DNA from: Prorocentrum cordatum | Lineage: Eukaryota > Sar > Dinophyceae > Prorocentrales > Prorocentraceae | DNA: 64,000 nt | Assembly: GCA_963575745.1 (NCBI GenBank) | Contig: CAUYUJ010003002.1 | Location: 1,089,903-1,153,902 of the forward strand | Direction: 5' to 3' | In this document: piece by piece, positions 1 to 10,469 of the stretch | How positions within the stretch are numbered: position 1 is the first letter of the stretch | How the letters are laid out: every line of letters starts with the position of its first letter | Notes under the pieces: generated by a model | The model's database searches: none | The model's input: the letters and a program-made list of their open reading frames with translations, nothing else | What the model was told of the DNA's origin: nothing | Made by a program: the position numbers and the translations under genes

Positions 1-26
1 GTGGGCTGATTGAAGGCCGCCATATC

Positions 27-550
27 TAGCCACTCGCCACGTCAGCCCATGACCCCTCAACCAGCAGAAGGTCGCCGACGTCGGCCCTGAAACGCGAGGC
101 GCCCTTTTTGGCCAGCCTGTCTGCCTCGACGTTCCTGCGCCATCCACGGCGAAATCCTTTTCATATCAGAAGGCGGAATAGAGCACATGAGACTGCACCT
201 CGCGAAAAGTAGCACCATGCAAACGGCATCCACACTCAGCCCACCAATGCCGTCATTGGTTGTGGAACCCACGTCCGAGAATAATTGCCCAGGCGGGCCG
301 CGCAGCCTATCGTGCCCGAGCAGTCGATGAGGATCGCGGCGCCTGCCGTCGCCGCGGCATGTCGAGATAACATCAGAACTGCAAAATCCTCGCCATCTCT
401 CGCCACTTGGTCTGGCCCCTCCGCGAGGGGCAGCGCGCCGTGCAGAGCTGAGATCACTTCGCCCTTGTCATCAGACAGGACCACGGACCAGCCTGCGACC
501 TGCAGAGACGAACAAACCATGACAAGACAACCAGGCCCATCAAGATACAA
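27..550 (-). pseudogene. RNase H domain relic of a LINE-like retroelement
   Basis: The minus strand encodes a recognisable RNase H fold. Reading 5' to 3' there is a YLDG motif (first catalytic Asp, about 539-541), an AGW-VV strand, an ARDGEDF segment (catalytic Glu), an LIDCSGTI strand (second Asp), and, after an in-frame stop near 158 and a change of frame, NVEADRLAKKGA (last Asp, 119-121). All four acidic residues of the RNase H DEDD set can therefore be seen, but not in one open frame, so this is a decayed copy. RNase H at the C-terminus after an RT is typical of LINE ORF2 proteins. I did not recognise RT motifs upstream. Confidence 0.6.
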
Positions 551-559
551 GCGCGAGCC

Positions 560-1680
560 AGGTTGGAGCGTTTGTCCTTCCAGCGGTCAACTGATTCCCG
601 CGGTGCGTGGATCCTCCAGAAAACGAGCGCGGCGCCGCGCAAGCCGCCCGGGATCCGGGAGAAGCCGCCCGACCGAAAAGCTCCCGGTCCTCGAGCGAGA
701 GGGCCTTGCTGCGCAGGGCAATGATCTTGACGGCGTCGCCCAAGAACCCTCTCCACGGCTCGCGAGCAGCAGGGCGGCGGAAACCCCTCCCCCGCGGCTA
801 GCGAGCCGGGCAGCGAAAACACTGATGACAGATGGCGCCCGCATCACCATGGCAAAGCTGACAACTATTGCTGATATCTGGCGCGCAAGAATGGACCCGC
901 TCATGGCGCCAGTGCGAATTGGCTACCATCGCATTCGGGGCACTCTTGCGATGATCGTGCCACCCAAGACAAATTCTTCTGACGTTGCAACTCGTCGACA
1001 GCGCTCAGAATACAGGCCCCCCCCGAAAACGAGAAGTATGTTGCCGTGCCTGCTTGTCTCCGTCAGTCGCCCGTCGGGCCCGAGCCTGAACAGGATGGCC
1101 GAACAGCTCGGCGCGAATTCTGGCATAGAGCAACTTCGACCGAGGTCCCCCATGATGTAGCCTCCGTCGAAGTCCACCTCCCGCCGACCCTGCCGCGGCT
1201 TAGCGCAGGCGCTGAGATGAGGTGCTTCACCGCGCCCCAGGCCCATACAAGCGTGAAGGCGCTCTGCGCTTCCTGAAAACCACCCTTGGTGACGTCTGTG
1301 CTGACCTGTTTGGGCCGCCGCGCGTGCGCGAACTCCTTGATGGCCAGAACAACGCCGATGACCGCTTGGATCTTGACGCAGGGCTGGCGCCTGACGGACA
1401 TCCCAGAAAACGAACGCCAGTGCTGTATCGGGCAAGGCGGCCCCGGGACTGACTTTGCTAACGGGGGCCGTTTTGAGCATCCTCGAGACCGTATTCCCTG
1501 AGCCAAACGTTGACAGATGGCAAGCCAGCTTCGCTGCGTCGGTCATCCGGGCCTCGCGGGCACCTGCTCTCCTCCGCTGGCCGCTGTTGGAGCCCCCGCC
1601 GAGGCGCCTGCAGGCCGGCGCGAGCGCGTTCCCCCTGAAACTGAACCCTTTGGGGCTGGGGGCCTTGGGCACCGCCCTAG
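560..1680 (-). pseudogene. possible upstream part of the same retroelement (unrecognised)
   Basis: Several overlapping minus-strand frames (454-822, 540-743, 1063-1506, 923-1672) have protein-like composition and lead into the RNase H relic in the same direction. No single frame covers the stretch and I see no YADD-like reverse transcriptase motif. The assignment to the same element rests only on position and strand. It could equally be unrelated GC-rich sequence. Confidence 0.25.
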
Positions 1681-2430
1681 TCTCGGAGCACAGTCAGAGA
1701 CGTAGTCTCCAAGAAACCGGAAGCTTGAACTCCTGCGTGCACTCTTAAACTAAAACGCAGCTTGCCAGCGGCCTTGGCCGCCGTGTCGGGCCCGCCTACG
1801 GCGCGGCCTGCCAGTTCGTCGATCGCGTATTTGGGCCCCCGCAGGGGGGCCTCCCGCGCGAGCTTCCCCAGGAGCGACGCTGGGAAGAGCATGGGGGGCC
1901 CCCGCGGCGCATGAGCAGCCCGCGATGACTGTGTCATTGGCTGAGAGCTGCTCGCAGACACTGACCCCCGTCGCGCCCGTCGTCTGGGGGATCTGCAGTA
2001 AAACGAAGAGCCTTCCCAAATTGAAATCAAAATGAGAGCCTGCCCGCCGACATTCGGCGTGAGATATGAAATCAAAAATGAGAGCCTGCCCACCGAAATT
2101 CAGCATCATCTGTTCTCATGGAATCGTACAATTTCGAAGGACACCGACACTCGTTGCTGGTTGCTGACCCATCAGACGGGCATGCCGAACCAAAAGGTTG
2201 CGCATGCAAATTGCGCGTTCGGCCGAGGTCGACGAACTCCCTCCGCAAAACGCCAAGTTGCCCGCCTCCGGCCCCCACTTCCGAATGGCCCTCTGCCGGG
2301 CCCGACTCCGCGTGCTCGCAACCGATAGGAGGAGCCCTACGGGCCCCGCCGCTCCCGCTGGCTCAGGGAGGCAGACGACGAGGACAATGCGAAGGGAACC
2401 ACCGGTGAGAGCTTTTCCCGCGATGACATG
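1681..2430. other. no recognisable gene
   Basis: Short frames on both strands without recognisable motifs. A short phrase (bases about 2030-2060 and 2066-2096, 'aaaatgagagcctgcc') occurs twice in direct orientation 35 bp apart. Nothing else is supported. Confidence 0.5.
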
Positions 2431-2437
2431 ATACTTG

Positions 2438-2955
2438 TCAACCGCTCGACCGTCTGTCGACCAGCAAAATCTGAAGGCGCGCGGATTCAGAGCCTCCCAC
2501 CCCGCCGCTGTGCACAGCGAGAAGCACCTTCAAGACGCCGCGAGCGCCGTTCGCCGAAATGACACCGAGCGTCCAGTCGGCATTCCACGTGCGAGGGCGT
2601 GGCTCACATTCGCGAACCTTTGGGTACCAATACGTTTTCCATGTAAGAGCAATATGCTCAACTGCGCTGTCGACCGCGCATGCCAGGCTTTCCGAAACGA
2701 CGGTTTCCTCCTCCGCTGGCTTAGTGCGGATGACCGCGAAAGCCACCTTCGCATGGACGCTGAGCGAACCCATTGTGAAAAAAGCAGTTGCCTCGAAATC
2801 TCGGAGGCATCCTTCTGCTGCCGCGCCATCACCACCTGAGCTAGCGCGCCCCACTCGCACAAAACTCCACCACGAATCGCCACTTGAATAAATGTGTCCA
2901 CCTGCGGGTCCGGCAGCACACCAGAGTCAGTAATAGCCGTAGGTAGTTCCAACCC
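2438..2955 (-). pseudogene. frameshifted protein-like segment, unknown
   Basis: Two minus-strand frames (2530-2952 and 2438-2860) read best as one protein with a shift between them. The first part contains DSGVLPDPQVDTFIQVAIR and the second FFTMGSLSVHAKVAFAVIR. Amino-acid use looks coding in these parts and poor in the overlapped frames. I do not recognise a family. It lies in the same orientation as the RNase H relic and may belong to the same degenerate element. Confidence 0.35.
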
Positions 2956-3174
2956 GCGTAAGTTGCTGCATTGACGATCTCGCCGATCAGTCCGTCTGGG
3001 TCTAGAACATTGAAATGCGTCGCCCCAAAACTTGAGCTGTTCCCAAAGGTCCAGCGCCGCCCGCCAGCGTGGAGTTATGTTCTTTCCGAGTTCACATAAT
3101 GCTGAAGGCGCTCAAAGCGGGACTTGTTTGAGCTTGTGCCATTTAGCCATGCCCCCGTATGCAGCCCACTCCTC

Positions 3175-3781
3175 CTACTCCAGTTTGAACCGCTGGCATA
3201 GGCCCAACTCCACGCAACCAAACCATTCCTCGGGATACACTTTTGCATCTTCAACCGACTGAGCAAACATTGAAGACTCCATTTCTTCTGACGGTAGCCA
3301 AGTGGCCCTATCCTTCGTGTCGAAGCCGACGGGGTGGAGAGGAAAATACTTGCAAACCACCTCTTCTCTGGCTACAGCCCCCCCATGATGCTTCCCACCG
3401 CGGGAGACATAAAAAGGAGGCGAAATGAGATCGGCACCTCCTCGAGCGCGTCGACCCGGCAGCCGAATGCGTTTAACATCACACACTGAACAGATCTCGG
3501 ATGTTTTCTCCACGTGCAGCGTGGTAACTCACGCGAAAACTACCATGGACCACATCGAGCCCTTCCGTATGTAGCATGTCCTCTGGATCCATATTCCAAT
3601 CTCGAGCAATAGTGAGCGACCGCGAGCACCCGAGCAGCGTCGTCGACAGGAAGTCAAACAGGTCGAGGTCGACCCCCATTGGCACCCATGCCCTTGGCAG
3701 CGCATGCCGAGCCAACCAAGATGGCCGACGAAAGCGGTACAGTAACCAGCCTGAGCGCCACTCGATGTTGACACTGCTCAT
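3175..3781 (-). pseudogene. frameshifted protein-like segment, unknown
   Basis: Two overlapping minus-strand frames (3479-3781 and 3175-3513) join near 3490 into about 200 residues with coding-like content, for example DWNMDPEDMLHTEGLDVVHG and then KYFPLHPVGFDTKDRATWLP. The downstream frame ends at 3175. No domain is recognised. The strand matches the neighbouring relics, so this may be another piece of the same decayed retroelement. Confidence 0.35.
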
Positions 3782-4142
3782 GCACTTCTATGATGCCGCG
3801 TGCTCCTAACAATTGAGCAATGATGATAACGACGCCCCCCGAGATCTCCAGGTGGCCAGCGCCAGTGTCGATGGCGTGTCCCGCCGACATCCTCATAGAC
3901 CCTTTGTGGCGCCACTGGTGCGCCGAACGCTCAGTTTGGCCAGGAAGAAGCCTATGCTCCTGAATGCGCGCCGCATCAGGTGCACTTCCCTGCTTGCCCA
4001 GCCACAGTGAGGACACCTTTGGCCGACTGCCAGGCGTGACCGTTGTTCGTGGCCATCTTGAGTCGCCGTCGTCCGGGCCCGTCCTCCAAGGCCAGCTGCG
4101 CCGACAGGGAGGGAGGCGGGGCCTGCAACGCCTCGGCATCCC

Positions 4143-4377
4143 AAGTGGCAGCTTCCACTGGAGGCCTGGAAATGGGCACCAACACCAACGCAGGGGCTTG
4201 CCTCCACAGGGGACGACGATCCTAGATCTCGGCGTCGGTGGCAATATTTCGGCCACCTTGGGAGCCAGAATATTACCACCATCGCCGAGATCGGGATCTT
4301 CTTCCCTCGGTGGGGGCAAACCGCCAATCTTGGTGTCGGTGTCAATCTCTGGGCCTGCGAAAGTGGCAGCTTCCACG
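4143..4377. mobile_element. foldback (inverted-repeat) element, about 235 bp
   Basis: Left arm 4143-4250 and right arm 4270-4377 are imperfect reverse complements over their whole length. The innermost part, around GATCT.GGCG.CGGTGG.AATATT on the left and AATATT.CCACC.TCGCCGAGATC on the right, pairs best. Both ends carry the same near-palindromic motif AAGTGGCAGCTTCCAC. There is no transposase. The structure suits a foldback or MITE-like element. I did not find a clear target duplication. Confidence 0.6.
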
Positions 4378-5035
4378 TCCTGATCGGTCGCTGCAGGGCG
4401 CAGCGCGGCGGCGGCCTCGGGTCGACAGCTCCCTGCCAGGCGGGCACCCTCTGCCCCAACTCGGGGCGGGCAGCGCGCGCCCGCGGGCCCCAGAGGGATG
4501 TCACCGCCACCGTCCGCCGAAGCAAACCTGGAGGACGCGCGGGGCACTGCCGATGGAGGTCGCGGCGTCGCTCTTGCACCCCTTGAGCTTGGTCTGGCCG
4601 ACCGCGACGACGACGAGCGCGGGGGGGGGGGGCATGATCCCGAAGAAAGTCTTGGGATCGTTGCGGATAGCATTGAGTATCTGCCAGTGCCCATCCACCG
4701 TGATCTCCCACCCTCCCTCGATGCAGCTGGGCAGACCGTTTGGGGCGAACGTGATCCGAAACCTGAGCGCAGATCTCCTCGATGTATTGGGCGTCAGCTG
4801 GTCGACCGCAGCGGGGGCGTCTTTTTGTTTGTCGACAGGGGGGATACCGCTGTACAGGCTCGATGAGCTGTACCACCATCGCTGCTAGCGTTGGTTCTTC
4901 TTTTCGAGGCAGGGCCCTCGCCAGAACGGCAGGCCCAGCCGTGCGGGTCTTTCAAGGGAGGCGCTTCTTGCATCGAAGAGGAAACTTGTAGGGGCGTACG
5001 AGGAGGGGGCTTGGGACGGCAGGGTGTGTTGCAGC
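4378..5035. other. no recognisable gene
   Basis: GC-rich sequence with a G run at 4621-4632 and open frames on both strands that show no domain. Nothing is supported beyond this. Confidence 0.45.
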
Positions 5036-5063
5036 ATCGTTGATGCATTTTTGGTTTACTCTG

Positions 5064-5396
5064 GTCCTCCTCCATCTTCTCTTCCTCCTCTTCCTCCTCC
5101 TCCTCCTCCTCCTTCTCCTCCTCCTCCTCCTCCTCCTCCTCCTCCTCCTCCTCCTCCTCCTCCTCCTCCTCTGGTGCCCCCCATTGACACATCCGCACGT
5201 CTCTCCGAGGGGACTGTCGGATGGCGGCCCGCCCGCAGACCTAGCAGCATGGCCGGTGATTATCCTCCTCCTCCCTCCTCCTCCTCCTCCTCCTCCTCCT
5301 CCTCCTCCTCCTCCCGCTCCTCATCCTCCTCCTGCTCCTCCTCCTCCCCCTCCTCATCCTCCTCCTGCTCCTCCTCCTCCTCCATTCCTGGTCCTT
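5064..5396. repeat. TCC trinucleotide tracts, two blocks
   Basis: Nearly pure (TCC)n at about 5084-5170 and an interrupted TCC block at 5265-5390, split by about 90 bp of unique sequence. The open frames here encode only Pro, Ser or Leu runs on this strand and Gly, Glu or Arg runs on the other, so they are not counted as genes. Confidence 0.9.
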
Positions 5397-5516
5397 ACAA
5401 AGAACTCGACTAGACGCAGGAGTGACCCTGAGTAAGAGTGACCTTTGGTGCGCGGTATTTTTGGGGTCGCGCGGGGGCCAGCCACAAGCACGCAGAGACG
5501 CTGCTGCTGCCTCACC

Positions 5517-5764
5517 GCGTCCGGCGATCGGGGGGCCCCGGAGGGCTGGGACCAGCGGTCGCTCCGGCGAAGGGCCACTCTCTCTTGTGCGCTGCCGAAC
5601 AGCTTGTCCCTGAGGCACACCGAGACGCGTCGGCCGCACCGCGTCCGGCGATCGCGGGGCCCCAGAGGGCTGGGACCAGCGGTCGCTCCGGCGAAGGGTC
5701 ATTCTCTCTTACGCGCTGCCGAACAGCTTGTCCCCGAGGCGCACCGAGGCGTGCCGGCAGGGCG
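5517..5764. repeat. 124-bp tandem duplication
   Basis: Two direct copies begin at 5517 and 5641 with the same start (gcgtccggcgatcg). They share the segments ctgggaccagcggtcgctcc and gctgccgaacagcttgtccc with only scattered differences. Confidence 0.85.
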
Positions 5765-5939
5765 GGCCGGGCGCTTCCTCCGAGGAGCCCCCGCCACGTG
5801 CGATCCCGAGGCTCACCACGCGCAAGGAGCTCCACGGGCGGATGTCGGTCGGCGCCTTCTCTACGGGGTGGCGCTCGCCGGCACGCCGCGCAGGCGGCGT
5901 GCCGGAGGCCTGCGGGAGCTTCGCAGGCGGAGGGCGGGG

Positions 5940-6290
5940 CATTCGTAGCACGTGGCGGCTGTCTCGGCGGCGCGCACCTTCGTCTGGAGCGCTTGCGTGC
6001 GCTTCGCGGATGGCGGGCGGCTCGTGTTCAAGAGGTGGCTCTCGCCGTAGCGCCGCGCGCATTCGCCTCAAGAGTCGACGGCAAGATCAAAAACTCTTGT
6101 GGTGGACGTCCCGGAAACGGTGTGCTGGCACGCTGTAGGATTGTCACGGCGCAGCAGTCACGTTGATTCGCGGCGTTGACGTCCCAAGAATGGACCTCGG
6201 ACGTCAGGACGCAACAATAAGGTTGATTCGCGGCGTTGAAATCCCAGGAATGGTGATATGGCACGGCTCAGGATCTGCAAACGGTTGTCT
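5940..6290 (-). repeat. single copies of the 84-bp family and the cgtgcc/aacctgac family
   Basis: About 5950-6080, read on the minus strand, matches the 84-bp repeat that forms arrays near 18.7, 23.5 and 47.2 kb (core CGCGGCGCTA, AGCCAC, CCGCC). Bases 6120-6290 contain the partner repeat that precedes those arrays elsewhere, read on the minus strand (GTCTTGACGATCC-like core, tandem with a period near 70 bp). Confidence 0.55.
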
Positions 6291-6403
6291 TCCAATGGGT
6301 GCTTCGCTCAACGAAACAATGCTCGCAAAGACCATTGGAGAGGAACTTGGAACTTGGAGGGAGGGTGCACTTCAACGTCGATGGTATGTTGGGTTTGCAC
6401 TGG

Positions 6404-6465
6404 TCCTCCTCCTGCTCCTCCTCCTCCTCCTCCTCCTCCTCCTCCTCCTCCTCCTCCCCTTCCCC
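6404..6465. repeat. TCC tract
   Basis: A short (TCC)n block of roughly 16 units on the plus strand. Confidence 0.9.
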
Positions 6466-6827
6466 TCTGTCCAGTCGCCCCGATACATGCGCCCTTGTGT
6501 GCTGCTGTGCGCCCGCCCCCGCCACGGGCCTCTTGGATCTTCCTCCGCACCTCTGCGGCATCGATGGCCCTGCCGGCCATGTACGTCAGGTCCAGGTTCT
6601 TCGCGATCCGTCTCTGCTGCACCTCTTCGGCATGAGCGAAACGGGCCCTCGATGCGTTGGGGTATCTCGGGGGGAGGCGTCTTCCCAGGACGCACCTTTG
6701 TGAGGACCTGGGCCTCTGACCGTCCACTGGTGTTGGGTCGTCGTTCTGACGAGACAGCGCCCCCGCGTCCCCTTCCCTCCCTCACGCTGCCCTCCGTCTT
6801 CCTCCCATCCCCGCCTCTGCCCTCCGC

Positions 6828-7190
6828 ATGCCCCTGCTTCGGCACACCCCTCACACATTTTGTGGCACCACAGGGAGCTCCACCGAAGGCCCCAGAAGCG
6901 ACGTTCGCATGTGGGCGTCGCGCCCGTTTCGGCACACCCCTCACACGTTTCGTGGGCCCATCGGGAGCTCCACCGAAGGCCCCAATGGCGACGCTCGCAC
7001 GTGGGCGTCACGCCCGTTTCGGAACACGTATCACGAGTTCCGTGCCCCAGTAGGGGGGCGCCACAAAAGGCCCCGATTGCGACGTGCCTGTATCGGCACA
7101 CCCCGTACGCGCTTCGTGGTCCCACATGGGGCCCCCAGTGGCACAGTTCCCGTGGCCGAGCTTTGTACCTTTCAGAGCTCTTCGGCATCA
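6828..7190 (-). repeat. 89-bp family, about four diverged copies
   Basis: Repeated phrases read CGGCACACCCCTCACACGTTTCGTGG, here shortened to the cores CGGCACACCCC and GGGAGCTCCACCGAAGGCC. They recur at about 90-bp steps. They are the reverse complement of the tandem array at 37461-38650, here more diverged. One further copy lies at about 7360-7450. Confidence 0.75.
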
Positions 7191-7527
7191 ATGAGCTAAA
7201 GGAATCCCCGCGCGGGGTGGAGCCAGTTGGCCCACCCGGCCCGGACGGACAATGTGCTGACCCGGCTTCGGTTTTTCAGAGATTCTGAGACTTTGAAAAC
7301 TCGCTCTGGAAGCCCATATTTCTATTCCCTGCAGTCGATCATGGCGCGTCCAGTGGCACAGCTCGCATGCGGCTCCCCCCACTTCGACACGCCCCTCGCG
7401 CGTTTCGCGGCCCCCATTTGGGAGCTCCGCCGAAGGCCCCGATGGCACCTTCCGCCTGCGGCCTCCGTCCCCCCAGGCCCAAAGCCCACCAGCCCTGTAG
7501 GGCGTGAGTGCTTGAGGGCGCCTCTTC

Positions 7528-7640
7528 TCGTTCTCCTCCTCCTCCTCCTCCTCCTTCTCCTTCTCCTCCTCCTCGTCCTCCTCGTCCTCCTCCTCCTCCT
7601 TCTCATTTCCTCCTCCTCCTTCTCCTCGGGGAGGGTCCTA
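7528..7640. repeat. TCC tract
   Basis: Interrupted (TCC)n with TTC and GTC variants on the plus strand. Confidence 0.85.
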
Positions 7641-7789
7641 CCCTCTCCCACTGGCTGCCCCCTCCTCCTGGTCCTGGACGGGAGGGGCGTCGCGACCCAT
7701 GCGAGCGTCCAAGAAGGCCTCGGCGAGAGAAAGCCCGAACCAAGGATGGTACAAAGGTTTTGGCAAACAATTGCCCTTCTCCCGGAGGG

Positions 7790-8115
7790 GGGCCTAATGG
7801 AGTGCCCTCCCTTATTGGATCGATCACCTCCAAGATGGCCCCAAAAGGGCTCCCAAGGCTCCCAAGGGTGCCCCAATAGAGGCGCCCAGGAGTCCCCAGG
7901 GGGCCCCCAAGATACCCTTAAAGGCTCCCAAGAGGCCTGGCTCCCAAGGGACTCCAAAGAGGCCTCAAGATGCTCCCCCGAGGCACCCAAGACGCTTCAC
8001 GAGGCCCTCCGGACCGCTAAGAGGCTCCAAAGACGCCCCAACAGGCCTACAAGAAGCTCTCAAGAGACACCCGAAGAGACTCCGAGAAGCATCCAAGAGG
8101 CCTCTGGCCATTCTG
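7790..8115. repeat. degenerate 10-11 bp satellite (CCAAGAGGCC type)
   Basis: The phrase CCCAAGAGGC and variants recur at steps of about 10 or 11 bp through the block, giving a loose periodic repeat. The same kind of repeat occurs at 26920-27090, 38870-39340, 39850-40370 and 41765-41900. Confidence 0.7.
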
Positions 8116-8159
8116 TCCACCCTCCTCCTCTTCCCCTTCGTGTGTTCCTCCTTCCTCCT

Positions 8160-8260
8160 CCCCATTCCCCTCCTCCTCCTCCTCCTCCTCCTCCTCCTCC
8201 TCCTCCTCCTCCTCCTCCTCTGGTTCCTCCTCCTCCTCTGGTTCCTCCTCCATCCTCCCC
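8160..8260. repeat. TCC tract
   Basis: Nearly pure (TCC)n at 8165-8222, then TCC with TGG interruptions. Confidence 0.9.
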
Positions 8261-8747
8261 CTCTTGGGGTACGACAGCTTCCCAGCCTTCATTCCACTGC
8301 GTGCTACCCCACATGCCTGGTCAGGGCAACTCGCCTGGGCATCGTTTCTGGATGGGCTGGTGGGGTCACGCGGAGCGTCTAGAATTCGGCATGCCCCTCG
8401 CGCGCTTCAATGGAGAAATCCAACGAAGACGATACTCACAGCTGCGATACTCACAGCTGCATGTGGTCGGGTCCTTCGCCAGGATAGACCCCCAGAGCTC
8501 TGGACCCCTTCCCAGGGACCGGTTTCCCAGCCCGAGTTCGTTTGACGGCCCGGGGGCTCAAAACATGGGGAAACATCAAAACTGCTTCAACACGATACAT
8601 GTTCTTCGCGATAAGACTCAGATCCAAGCATTATCCAAAACGCTACGTGTTCTTCGCATCGAGACAAGTGGGGGGGAGGGCCCCAGGGGGGGGGGGGGGG
8701 CGACAACAGTGCAAAACCTCCGGCGCCCGCTCCCCTCAGGACCCCTT

Positions 8748-8893
8748 TTCTCCTCCTCCTCCGCCGCCTCATCCTCCTTCTATTCCTCCTTCTCCTCCTT
8801 CTCATCCGCCTCATCCTCCTTCTCCTCATCCTCCTGCTCCTCCCCCTCCCCCTCCCCCTCCCCCTCCCCTCCCTCCTCCTCCTCCTTCTCCTT
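8748..8893. repeat. TCC/TTC/CCTCCC tract
   Basis: Interrupted pyrimidine tract on the plus strand. It follows a G run (8687-8700) and borders the candidate minus-strand exon at 8906-9001, for which it would lie inside the first intron as a GGA tract. Confidence 0.8.
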
Positions 8894-8905
8894 TGTGGCG
8901 CGAAC

Positions 8906-9001
8906 CTCTGGAGTGTCTGCCATCCACCTGGTCCACAGATCTGTCCACGTCGACCACGAGCTGAGCACGATGAGGATCGCCAGGAGGGCAACCCTGAGCA
9001 T
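8906..9001 (-). CDS. candidate first exon with a signal anchor
   Basis: On the minus strand an ATG at 9001 opens a frame that starts MLRVALLAILIVLSSWS, a short hydrophobic signal or anchor. It continues to TPE before a plausible GT donor (GTTCGC, minus strand, at 8905-8900). Beyond the donor the frame only translates the GGA tract. No downstream exon was identified, so this may be spurious. What is seen is the hydrophobic start; the exon call is an inference. Confidence 0.25.
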
Positions 9002-9477
9002 GTCCTCCGCTGCGCGGGGGGATGCAGGAGGGAGGGGCGGGGAGAACGGAGGATGGGGGGAGAAAATGCAGTCAACCCGAGAATGCTAAGGACGCACGCC
9101 AAGGATGCAAGGGCCCTCGAAGTCCATGTCGACACTTGGCGAGCGGGGCGCGGACAGCGAAAGCGGCCAAGGACGGGCCGAAGGGGGAGGATAGAGGACT
9201 AGCCTTGGAAAATCGCGCATCCTTACTGTGCGGGTTGACTGGATCCAGGGTCCAGGATCGATCTTTATGGGCGTCTGTCGCCGTTTTTGTTGCGCCTCCG
9301 GGGGGTCCCTCGTCGCCACGGCCGGATCCCTCTCCAAATTCTGGTCAGGACTCACCTCAGGACAAGTCCTGGGGTACATCTTTTTGACCCACGCCTCTGG
9401 CGTGAGGAGGGGGGAAAGAGAGGGATGAAATGAAGTTTGGGAAGCAGGAGAATAATCAGAAAGTGAAGCAAGAGTAG

Positions 9478-9535
9478 GAGGAGGATGAGAAGGCGGAGGA
9501 GGAGGAGGAGGAGGAGGAGGAGGAGGAGGAGAAGC
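9478..9535. repeat. GGA tract
   Basis: (GGA)n on the plus strand, in the opposite sense to the TCC tracts to its left. Confidence 0.85.
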
Positions 9536-9609
9536 CACTGGTAAGTCTTGGCGACGCATGTCGCGATTTGACGGTCAGGCTGGACCACGGCTCCCTTTGG
9601 CACCGTTCG

Positions 9610-10030
9610 CAGGCCGTTCAGAAGAGGTTGGTGGAGACGTTTCGGGGTCCCATAGGGAGCTCCACCTTGGGCCCCAATTGCGTCGATCGCATGTGCGCAT
9701 TGCGCTCGATTCGGCACACGTCTTGAAGCTCCGTAGGAAGCTCCACCGAAGCCCCAGTGGCGACGTTGACATGTGGGCGTCACGCTCGTTTCGGCACACA
9801 CCTCACTCGATTCGTGCCCCGTAGGGAGCTTCAACAAAGGCCCCAATTGCGTCGTTCGCTTGTGGGCGTCACGCTCGTTTCGGCACACCCCTCACACGTG
9901 TCGCGGCCCCATTGGGAGCTCCGCCGAAGGCCCCAGGTAGCACGTTCGTATGTGGGCGTCACGGTCGTTTGGGCACACACACCCCACACGGTACGTTGCC
10001 CCCAAGGAGCTCAGCTGAAGGCGACATTCA
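9610..10030 (-). repeat. 89-bp family, about five diverged copies
   Basis: Repeated cores GGGAGCTCCRCCGAAGGCCC and GTGGGCGTCACGCTCGTTTC recur at steps of about 85-95 bp. This is the reverse complement of the 37461-38650 array and is more diverged. Confidence 0.75.
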
Positions 10031-10252
10031 CAAGGCCGGTGCTCACAACTGCACATGGTTTGGTCCAACGCCAAGGTGCTTTCTGTCACGAGCGGGATTG
10101 AATATCCAAGCGCCATCGCATGCGGTCTTCGCGCCCCAGCCTTCGTTCTGCGCGCTAGCGAAACCTTGACTTGCAAGGCGTTTTCTCATACCCAGCAAGG
10201 CACAGATCCGACCGCAATCGGCGCAAGTCTTGTGCAAAGCGTGGATGGGCTT

Positions 10253-10464
10253 CTAGAGGCCTCCTAAATGGAGTCGGCGGAGATGTGGTCGGAGGATCGC
10301 GCCGCATCGCCGATGCATCGGCGATGCATCGTCGACGTCGGCGATGAATCAGCGACGTCGACGTAAAGCAAATCGCGCTCCACATCGAGCCGCATCGGCG
10401 ATGCACCGGCGATGCGGCGCGATCCTCCGAACCCATCTACTCCGATCCTATCCAGGAGGCCTAG
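10253..10464. mobile_element. MITE-like palindromic element, copy 1
   Basis: The ends are inverted repeats of about 55 bp. The left end runs from AGGCCTCCT through GGAGGATCGCGCCGCATCG, and the right end is its reverse complement. Both ends are bordered by CTAG, either a target duplication or part of the inverted repeat. Inside sits a 24-bp perfect palindrome at 10304-10327 made of GCATCGCCGATGC overlapping its reverse complement. There is no coding capacity. A second copy lies at 20315-20470. Confidence 0.65.
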
Positions 10465-10469
10465 AGCTT

